Shown in pieces: positions 1 through 5,029 of a DNA stretch of 5,029 nt (positions are counted from its first letter, which is position 1; each line of letters starts with the position of its first letter). The position numbers and the translations under genes were made by a program. Below the pieces are notes generated by a model. That model saw only the letters and a list, made by a program, of their open reading frames with translations, was not told the DNA's origin and did no database searches. Source of the stretch: Clostridia bacterium. GTDB taxonomy: Bacteria > Bacillota_A > Clostridia > Oscillospirales > Butyricicoccaceae. Location: contig JAFYMZ010000020.1 in assembly GCA_017548175.1 (NCBI GenBank), positions 1 to 5,029 on the forward strand. The letters run 5' to 3'.

Positions 1-195
1 GTGTTTGGTCTGCTGGGTGCCATTGTGGGTCAGATCGGTGACCTGTCCCTGTCCGTCATCAAGCGTGAGGTAGGCATCAAGGATTATGGCAAACTGTTCC
101 CCGGCCACGGCGGCGTGTGGGACCGTTTTGATAGTATCCTGTTTGCCGCACCGCTGTTTGAACTGATTTATCTCCATATTTTGCCGAGACTGTAA
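1..195 (+). CDS. cdsA: Phosphatidate cytidylyltransferase (CDP-diglyceride synthase), C-terminal fragment
   Basis: This is the last 64 codons of a gene that starts upstream of the window. The first codon, GTG, is an internal valine codon and not a supported start. The enzyme is an integral membrane protein that condenses CTP with phosphatidic acid to give CDP-diacylglycerol, the precursor of phosphatidylglycerol and other phospholipids. The fragment carries the complete CdsA family signature: S18, K21-R22, K27-D28, then P34-G-H-G-G38 and D41-R-F-D44. In known structures the acidic residues of this region bind the catalytic metal ions. A hydrophobic tail (about residues 46-62) follows, consistent with the last membrane segment, and the frame ends at TAA 193-195. 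Its place directly upstream of dxr matches the common clostridial order uppS-cdsA-dxr. The family call is very secure; only the N-terminal part is unseen. Confidence 0.96.
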   Translation: MFGLLGAIVGQIGDLSLSVIKREVGIKDYGKLFPGHGGVWDRFDSILFAAPLFELIYLHILPRL

Positions 196-205
196 AGAGG
201 ACTTG

Positions 206-246
206 CTTTACAAGAAAAACGGTGCATGGAACCGCTTTGTAAGGAG
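206..246 (+). promoter_or_regulatory. dxr Shine-Dalgarno site with possible masking hairpin
   Basis: The only intergenic gap of note (196-251, 56 bases) ends in a strong Shine-Dalgarno site, AAGGAG at 241-246, five bases before the dxr ATG. Just upstream, CTTTACAA (206-213) can pair with TTGTAAGG (237-244) in seven Watson-Crick pairs and one G-T wobble. A second stem, CGGT (220-223) with ACCG (231-234), lies inside it around the loop GCATGGA. Folded this way, the RNA would cover four bases of the ribosome site. A smaller competing hairpin, CTTG (202-205) with CAAG (211-214), would use part of the same left arm. The ribosome site is clear. A regulatory role for the fold is inference only. There is no U-tract after the stem, so it is not an intrinsic terminator. 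Confidence 0.45.
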
Positions 247-251
247 TAAAT

Positions 252-1397
252 ATGAAACGAATCGCTTTGGTGGGTGCAACCGGCTCCATTGGTCGGCAGA
301 CCCTGCAGGTGGCACGGGAGCGTGGCTATCAGGTGGTAGCGCTGGCTGCCGGCCGTGATAAAGAACAACTGAAGCAGCAGATCATGGACTTCCGTCCCGA
401 GGCTGCGGCGCTCTTTGATGAAGAGGCCGGCCGCGCGTTGGCACAGGAACTGGCCGGCTGCGGCACCGAGATCTTTTGGGGCGCCGAGGGCGTCTGCCGT
501 GTGGCGGCTTGGGAGAGTGCCAATATGACGGTGAATGCCGCCGTGGGCATTGCGGGTCTGCGTCCCACGCTGGCAGCACTGGAAGCCGGCAAGACGCTGG
601 CTTTGGCCAACAAGGAATCGTTGGTTTGCGCCGGCGAGATCGTGATGGCCTTGGCCAAGGAAAAGGGCGTAGAGATCCTGCCGGTAGACTCCGAGCATTC
701 CGCCATCTTCCAGAGCATTCAGGGCAGCAAATTGCAGGAGATCGAGCGACTGATCCTGACGGCATCGGGCGGCCCGTTCTTTGGCAAGCGTGCCGAAGAG
801 ATCGCCCATATGACTGCGGCGGATGCGCTGAAGCATCCCACTTGGAGCATGGGCGCGAAAATCACCGTGGATTCTGCAACGATGATGAATAAAGGCTTCG
901 AGATGATCGAAGCCATGCATTTGTTCGGCGTACAGCCGGAACAGATCGATGTGGTAGTGCATCGGGAAAGCATTGTGCATTCCTTGGCCGAGTTCCGCGA
1001 CGGCAGCGTGCTGGCGCAGCTTTCACCGCCCGATATGTGTCTGCCCATCCAGTATGCGGTGGATTATCCGGACCGCTATTACGCACCCCGGAAACGGCTG
1101 GATCTGGCCGCACTGGCGAAAATGACATTCTTTGCGCCCGATGAGGAGACCTTCCGCAGCATTGGGCTGTGCCGTCGTGCTATGGAGCAGGGCGGCACGT
1201 TGGGTGTGGCCATCAACGGCGCCAATGAAGTGGCGGTAGCCGCATTCCTGCAGGGTGAGATCACCTTTGGCCAGATCTATCCCTTGGTGTCCCGTGCTGC
1301 AGAGGAGACCCCTTTTGTGCAGCATCCCGATATTGATACGATTTTTGAAACCGACCGCTTGGCGCGCCAACGTGCCCGGGCATTGATGAAAGGATAA
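252..1397 (+). CDS. dxr: 1-deoxy-D-xylulose 5-phosphate reductoisomerase
   Basis: This is the second enzyme of the MEP isoprenoid pathway. It converts 1-deoxy-D-xylulose 5-phosphate to 2-C-methyl-D-erythritol 4-phosphate in the cytoplasm, using NADPH and a divalent metal, and is the family inhibited by fosmidomycin. The 381-residue length is normal. The NADPH-binding loop GATGSIG is at residues 8-14 and ANKES at 119-123. The metal ligands are D146 and E148 in the PVDSEHS segment, together with E217. The substrate and flexible-loop region shows ASGGPF (171-176), HPTWSMG (195-201), and N213-K214 before E217. The C-terminal part keeps the typical INGANEVAVAAFL motif. All expected active-site residues are present. 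The start is fixed by AAGGAG five bases upstream of the ATG and by the Rossmann fold beginning at residue 4. The last two sense codons (AAA GGA) also supply the ribosome site of the next gene, three bases downstream, so the two are probably co-transcribed. Confidence 0.98.
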   Translation: MKRIALVGATGSIGRQTLQVARERGYQVVALAAGRDKEQLKQQIMDFRPEAAALFDEEAGRALAQELAGCGTEIFWGAEGVCRVAAWESANMTVNAAVGIAGLRPTLAALEAGKTLALANKESLVCAGEIVMALAKEKGVEILPVDSEHSAIFQSIQGSKLQEIERLILTASGGPFFGKRAEEIAHMTAADALKHPTWSMGAKITVDSATMMNKGFEMIEAMHLFGVQPEQIDVVVHRESIVHSLAEFRDGSVLAQLSPPDMCLPIQYAVDYPDRYYAPRKRLDLAALAKMTFFAPDEETFRSIGLCRRAMEQGGTLGVAINGANEVAVAAFLQGEITFGQIYPLVSRAAEETPFVQHPDIDTIFETDRLARQRARALMKG

Positions 1398-1400
1398 TTC

Positions 1401-2486
1401 ATGAGCTATATTTTGGCGATTCTTGTATTTGGCCTGCTGATCTTTGTGCATGAACTGGGCCATTTTGTGGTAGCGAAGCTCAGCGGCATCGCTGTGCTGC
1501 AGTTTACCATCGGCTTTGGCCCGGCAATTTGGAAAAAGAACATCGGTGGCACCGTGTATGCACTGCGTGCACTGCCTTTGGGCGGCGCCGTGATGATGCA
1601 GGGCGAAGGCGAGGATGAGACCGAAGTGCTGCTGACCGGCAAAACTGCCGAGGCCGAGGCAGGGGAGGAGACCCCTGCGCCGAAGGGAATTTCTTTTATG
1701 GAGGCCTCGCTGCTGAAGCGTTTTCTGGTGACCATTGCCGGCGCGAGCATGAACTTGATCGCCGGTGTGCTGATCCTGTTCATTTTGATGGTGCCTGCCA
1801 CGCAGCGCATTGATCCGACACTGGATTCCTTTATGGACGGATTTGCTTATAGCGGTGAAAACGGATTCCAGGTGGGCGATAAACTGGTGAAGATCAATGA
1901 TTTTGTCATCTTTACCAGCAGCGATGTCAGCACCGCATTGGGACTGGGTGCCGGTGAACCCTTTGACTTTGTCATCGAGCGTGACGGCAAGCGTATCCGA
2001 TTGGAGAATATGCCGCTGGAGCCCAAGATCTATCACGCCGAAAGCGATAGTTATAAGTACGGCTTTAACTTTGCCGTGGTGGAAATGGACCTGTGGGATA
2101 AGGTGACCTATTCCGGTAAGACTGCAATGACGTATCTGCAGTCGGCTTTTGCCAGCATCCGGATGCTCATCGGCGGTCAGGCCAGTGCCGGTGATATGAT
2201 CGGTACGGTGGGTATCGCCAATGAGATTTCCAATGCGGCAAAGCAGAGTATGCGCGTGATGTGGAACTTTGTTGCCTTTATCAGCATCAATCTGGCATTT
2301 GTCAATCTGTTGCCCATTCCCGCGCTGGATGGCGGCAAGATGCTGTTCTTCCTGATCGAACTGGTTCGCGGCAAGCCCGTGGACGCCAAATACGAAGGTG
2401 CCGTAAACCTGGTGGGTATGGCCCTGATCTTAGTACTGTTTGTTTTTATCACCTATCAGGATATTGTCCGTCTGATCGGAGGTTGA
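1401..2486 (+). CDS. rseP: Site-2 intramembrane zinc metalloprotease (RseP/RasP family)
   Basis: This M50-family protease of the cytoplasmic membrane cuts transmembrane segments of substrates such as anti-sigma factors or leftover signal peptides. The substrate here cannot be told. At 361 residues it fits the shorter Firmicute form. The first membrane segment (about 4-24) holds the zinc motif HELGH at 17-21, and the third zinc ligand is D310 in the LLPIPALDGG motif (303-312). Further membrane segments are predicted at about 108-131, 288-306 and 337-352. One degenerate PDZ-like domain lies between them, recognised by VGDKLVKIN at 158-166. The usual GGYVKM-type loop reads GGAVMM (61-66), followed by an acidic, Ala/Glu/Pro-rich stretch (69-95). 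AAAGGA (1389-1394) lies six bases before the ATG, inside the end of dxr. The position between dxr and ispG is the usual one in Clostridia. Family assignment is firm; the symbol could equally be rasP. Confidence 0.95.
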   Translation: MSYILAILVFGLLIFVHELGHFVVAKLSGIAVLQFTIGFGPAIWKKNIGGTVYALRALPLGGAVMMQGEGEDETEVLLTGKTAEAEAGEETPAPKGISFMEASLLKRFLVTIAGASMNLIAGVLILFILMVPATQRIDPTLDSFMDGFAYSGENGFQVGDKLVKINDFVIFTSSDVSTALGLGAGEPFDFVIERDGKRIRLENMPLEPKIYHAESDSYKYGFNFAVVEMDLWDKVTYSGKTAMTYLQSAFASIRMLIGGQASAGDMIGTVGIANEISNAAKQSMRVMWNFVAFISINLAFVNLLPIPALDGGKMLFFLIELVRGKPVDAKYEGAVNLVGMALILVLFVFITYQDIVRLIGG

Positions 2487-2490
2487 TCCT

Positions 2491-3546
2491 ATGAGAAAAT
2501 CCAGACAGATTCACGTGGGCGATGTGGTCATCGGCGGCGGTGCCGGCATGGTGATCCAGTCCATGTGCAATACCAAGACGGCCGATGTGTCGGCTACGCT
2601 GGATCAGATCCGGCGGCTGCACGCCGCAGGCTGTCAGGTGGTGCGTGTGGCAGTGCCTGATTTTGAGTCGGCACAGGCCATTCGCGCGCTGAAAGCCGGC
2701 AGCCCCGTGCCGCTGGTGGCAGATATTCATTTTGACCATCGGCTGGCGCTGGAAGCCGTGAAAAACGGCATCGACAAGGTGCGCATCAATCCCGGCAATA
2801 TTGGCGACCAAAGCAAAGTCAAGGCTGTGGCAGACGCCTGCCGTGCGGCCGGGATCCCCATTCGCGTGGGTGTCAATGGCGGCAGCGTGGATAAAGATCT
2901 GCGTGAAAAGTATGGCGTGACACCGCGTGCGCTGTGCGAAAGTGCACTGCGCAACCTGCAGCAGTTGTGGGATTGCGGATTTGAGGATGTTTGCGTATCC
3001 CTCAAAGCATCGGATGTATTCAAGACTATCGAGGCTTATCGCTTGATGGCAGACAAATGCGATGCACCCTTACATTTGGGCGTGACCGAAGCGGGAAATG
3101 CCCGCATCGGTGCGCTGAAGTCCGCTGCGGCCTTTGGTGCGCTGCTGCTGGATGGCATTGGCGACACGATGCGTGTGTCTCTGACCGCCGATCCGGTGGA
3201 GGAGATCTATGCCGCAAAGGATATTTTGAAGGCGCTGGATCTGCATACCAGCGGCGCTACCGTGATTTCCTGCCCCACTTGCGGCAGAACCAGCGTGGAT
3301 CTGATCTCGCTGGCCGGACAGGTGGAGCAGCGCCTGCGTCCCTTGCAGACCAAACTGACCGTGGCTGTTATGGGTTGTGTGGTCAACGGCCCCGGTGAAG
3401 CGCGGGAAGCCGATATCGGCATTTGCGGCGGTAAGGGCGAAGGCCTGCTGATCCGCAAGGGCGAAATCTTGAATAAACTGCCTGAGGATCAGTTGGTTGA
3501 TGCACTGATCCGTGAAATTGAAGGAATGACAGGAGAAACGCTATGA
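2491..3546 (+). CDS. ispG: 4-hydroxy-3-methylbut-2-en-1-yl diphosphate synthase (flavodoxin/ferredoxin dependent)
   Basis: This is the penultimate step of the MEP pathway. It reductively opens 2-C-methyl-D-erythritol 2,4-cyclodiphosphate to HMBPP, using a [4Fe-4S] cluster and electrons from flavodoxin or ferredoxin. The 351-residue protein is the compact bacterial form: an N-terminal TIM barrel followed by the cluster domain, without the insert seen in plant-type enzymes. Barrel motifs in order are QSMCNTKTAD, LVADIHFDH, RINPGNIG, VRVGVNGGS, LKASDV, HLGVTEAG and GIGDTMRVSL. The cluster ligands are C261 and C264 (SCPTCGRT), C296 (VMGCVVNGPGE) and E303, matching the three-Cys, one-Glu arrangement known for the family. 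GGAGG (2478-2482), overlapping the end of rseP, sits eight bases before the ATG. The stop overlaps the polC start as ATGA. It works in the same pathway as dxr two genes upstream. Nothing is missing or unusual in the active site. Confidence 0.98.
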   Translation: MRKSRQIHVGDVVIGGGAGMVIQSMCNTKTADVSATLDQIRRLHAAGCQVVRVAVPDFESAQAIRALKAGSPVPLVADIHFDHRLALEAVKNGIDKVRINPGNIGDQSKVKAVADACRAAGIPIRVGVNGGSVDKDLREKYGVTPRALCESALRNLQQLWDCGFEDVCVSLKASDVFKTIEAYRLMADKCDAPLHLGVTEAGNARIGALKSAAAFGALLLDGIGDTMRVSLTADPVEEIYAAKDILKALDLHTSGATVISCPTCGRTSVDLISLAGQVEQRLRPLQTKLTVAVMGCVVNGPGEAREADIGICGGKGEGLLIRKGEILNKLPEDQLVDALIREIEGMTGETL

Positions 3547-5029
3547 GCCCAACTTTGGGACAAGTGCTGAATCAAATCAAAAACACCGCCGGCCCGGTTT
3601 GGGACTGCGGTGTTTTGGGCTTGTCTGCCGATGAAAAGACAGGCGGTCTGCAGATCAGGCTGGAAGCAGAGCGAGTCCTGTTGCAGGCGCAGTTAGAGGC
3701 TGCGGCAGCACAGATCAAGCAGGATTACGGCGTGGAAAATACAGCGTTTTCGGTGAAGTATAAATTGCGCAGTTTGGATGCAGCGGCTGCCGAGCATTTG
3801 CGCCAACTGTTTATTTCTCTGCATCCTTCCGCAGCACCGTGCCTGCGTGAAGCCCAGCTGGAAGGGGAGGCGCACCGTCTGATCGTGCGTGTGGCGCAGC
3901 CTTGGCAGGCGCAGCGCATTACCGACCTGATCCGTGATCTGGAGAAAGAGGCCACCGAAGCCGTTGGTATGCCGGTGGCCGTGTCTGTGGAACTGCCCGA
4001 AGGCGTTGATGCAGCAAAAAGTTATGAAGAAAAGCGCAGAGAAGACCTGGAACGTCTGCAGAATGAGTTCCGTCAGCAGCAGAGTGTTGCGGCGCAGAGC
4101 ATCCAAAAGCCCCAGCCTGCTGCGGAAAAGCCCAAGTCTTTCATTCGCAAGAAAGACCCCAATGCAGTACAGTTCAAGCCCAAGGAAAGCGACGACGTGA
4201 TCTACGGTCGCGCCAGCGCCCGTGAGTTCACCAAACTGGAGGACATTACAGTCGACTCCGGAAAGGTAACCGTGCAGGGCGAGATCTTTATGAAAGAAGC
4301 CCGCAAACTCAACGGCAAGGGCAAGACGGTGCTGAGCTTTGAGTTCAGTGACGGTACCGGCAGTATCCACGCATCCAAGGTTATGCCGGATGACGAGGCA
4401 AAGGAACTGGACGGCAAACTGAAGAACGGAATGTATGTCATCGTGCAGGGCACGGTTATGTACAATCAGTACGATAAAGATATCAATCTCAGCCCCACGG
4501 CTATTATTAAGGGCGAAAAGAAAAAGCGCAAGGATACCGCCGAGGAAAAACGCGTGGAATTGCACCTGCACACCACGATGTCTTCCATGGACGGCCTGTG
4601 TGATGTTGGTAAAGCCGCAAAACTTGCCAGCTCCTTTGGCCACAGGGCAATGGCCGTTACGGACCACGGCGTTGCGCAGGCCTTCCCCGATGCAATGAAA
4701 GCGGCCAGCGGCATTAAGAAGTCCGGAAAGGAAATGAAGATCCTCTACGGCGTGGAGGCCTATTGTGTCAATGACATCCGGAAAAAAGGTGTCGTCAAGG
4801 GCTATTCCACCGACGCACTGGACAGCGAGATCATTGTCTTTGACTTGGAAACCACTGGCCTCAGCCCGGTGAACTGCCAGATCATTGAGATTGCGGCCGT
4901 TAAGGTGCGCGGTGGGGAAGCGGTGGATCGCTATCACACCTATGTAAAGCCTGACGAGCCGATCCCGGCTAAAATCACCGAACTGACGGGTATCCATGAC
5001 GGTATGGTAGCCGATGCGCGGAAGATCGA
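3543..5029 (+). CDS. polC: DNA polymerase III alpha subunit, Gram-positive PolC type, N-terminal part
   Basis: This is the replicative polymerase of Firmicutes, with built-in 3'-5' proofreading. About 495 codons, roughly the first third of a protein usually near 1,430-1,450 residues, are in the window. The frame stays open to the edge. Domains in order: an N-terminal domain (1 to about 158); a charged, coiled-coil-like stretch (160-180) and a Gln/Pro/Lys-rich linker (to about 215); an OB-fold (about 234-325) with the FEFSDGTGSI motif; the first part of the PHP domain, with HLHT at 341-344, TDHG at 373-376 and GVEAY at 403-407; then the DEDD exonuclease inserted in the PHP domain, with FDLETTG at 433-439 supplying D434 and E436. 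The later exonuclease motifs, the rest of PHP and the polymerase core lie beyond the window. AGGAG (3531-3535) is seven bases before the ATG, which overlaps the ispG stop by four bases, suggesting translational coupling. The OB-PHP-exonuclease order identifies PolC rather than DnaE. Confidence 0.97.
   Translation, partial: MSPTLGQVLNQIKNTAGPVWDCGVLGLSADEKTGGLQIRLEAERVLLQAQLEAAAAQIKQDYGVENTAFSVKYKLRSLDAAAAEHLRQLFISLHPSAAPCLREAQLEGEAHRLIVRVAQPWQAQRITDLIRDLEKEATEAVGMPVAVSVELPEGVDAAKSYEEKRREDLERLQNEFRQQQSVAAQSIQKPQPAAEKPKSFIRKKDPNAVQFKPKESDDVIYGRASAREFTKLEDITVDSGKVTVQGEIFMKEARKLNGKGKTVLSFEFSDGTGSIHASKVMPDDEAKELDGKLKNGMYVIVQGTVMYNQYDKDINLSPTAIIKGEKKKRKDTAEEKRVELHLHTTMSSMDGLCDVGKAAKLASSFGHRAMAVTDHGVAQAFPDAMKAASGIKKSGKEMKILYGVEAYCVNDIRKKGVVKGYSTDALDSEIIVFDLETTGLSPVNCQIIEIAAVKVRGGEAVDRYHTYVKPDEPIPAKITELTGIHDGMVADARKI

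Noticed and set aside
196..251. A possible terminator or promoter between cdsA and dxr.
   Set aside because: The hairpin here is not followed by a run of T, and no convincing -35/-10 pair is visible, so neither call is supported.
168..980. A 270-codon minus-strand open frame opposite the end of cdsA and most of dxr.
   Set aside because: Its translation has no recognisable domain, and it covers the conserved dxr coding region; it is an antisense shadow.
1023..2036. A 337-codon minus-strand open frame spanning the dxr-rseP junction.
   Set aside because: It crosses two well-supported genes on the other strand, has a His/Gln-rich composition with no known motif, and is best explained as an antisense shadow.
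3693..4997. A 434-codon open frame on the minus strand opposite polC.
   Set aside because: It lies wholly inside a secure polC reading frame with intact OB-fold, PHP and exonuclease motifs. Its translation shows no recognisable domain and is rich in His, Phe, Leu and Cys, as expected from the antisense of a codon-biased gene. No convincing ribosome site was noted.
1..5029. Mobile elements, CRISPR arrays, RNA genes or a new defence or biosynthetic system.
   Set aside because: Nearly all of the sequence is accounted for by five housekeeping genes with intact motifs. No direct repeat array, inverted terminal repeat, tRNA-like fold or unexplained gap over 60 bases was seen.

Overview
The window reads as a stretch of ordinary chromosome from a Firmicute, most likely a moderately GC-rich member of the Clostridia (Oscillospiraceae/Ruminococcaceae type). 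The evidence is a PolC-type replicative polymerase, which is characteristic of Firmicutes, the gene order cdsA-dxr-rseP-ispG-polC, which is familiar from Clostridia, and a base composition that looks to be in the mid-to-upper 50s % GC by eye. The family-level placement is inference, since no search could be run.

Layout: all five genes lie on the + strand with almost no spare DNA. The 3' end of cdsA (CDP-diglyceride synthase) occupies 1-195. A 56-base gap (196-251) holds the Shine-Dalgarno site of dxr and an imperfect hairpin that could mask it. Then come dxr (252-1397), the site-2 protease rseP/rasP (1401-2486, 3 bases after dxr), ispG (2491-3546, 4 bases after rseP) and the 5' third of polC (3543 to the window edge, overlapping the ispG stop by 4 bases). 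No terminator or clear internal promoter was found, so the cluster looks like one transcript running through both window edges.

How the genes relate: dxr and ispG are two steps of the MEP (non-mevalonate) isoprenoid pathway, which supplies IPP/DMAPP for undecaprenyl phosphate and other prenyl products. cdsA makes CDP-diacylglycerol for phospholipids, and rseP is an intramembrane protease of the envelope. Together these form an envelope and lipid-precursor cluster, followed by the replication gene polC, whose translation is probably coupled to that of ispG.

I found no mobile element, CRISPR array, RNA gene or defence-like system. The long minus-strand open frames opposite these genes are best explained as shadows. 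The few points worth a second look are the possible hairpin in front of dxr, an acidic insert in the protease, and the translational coupling of ispG to polC.
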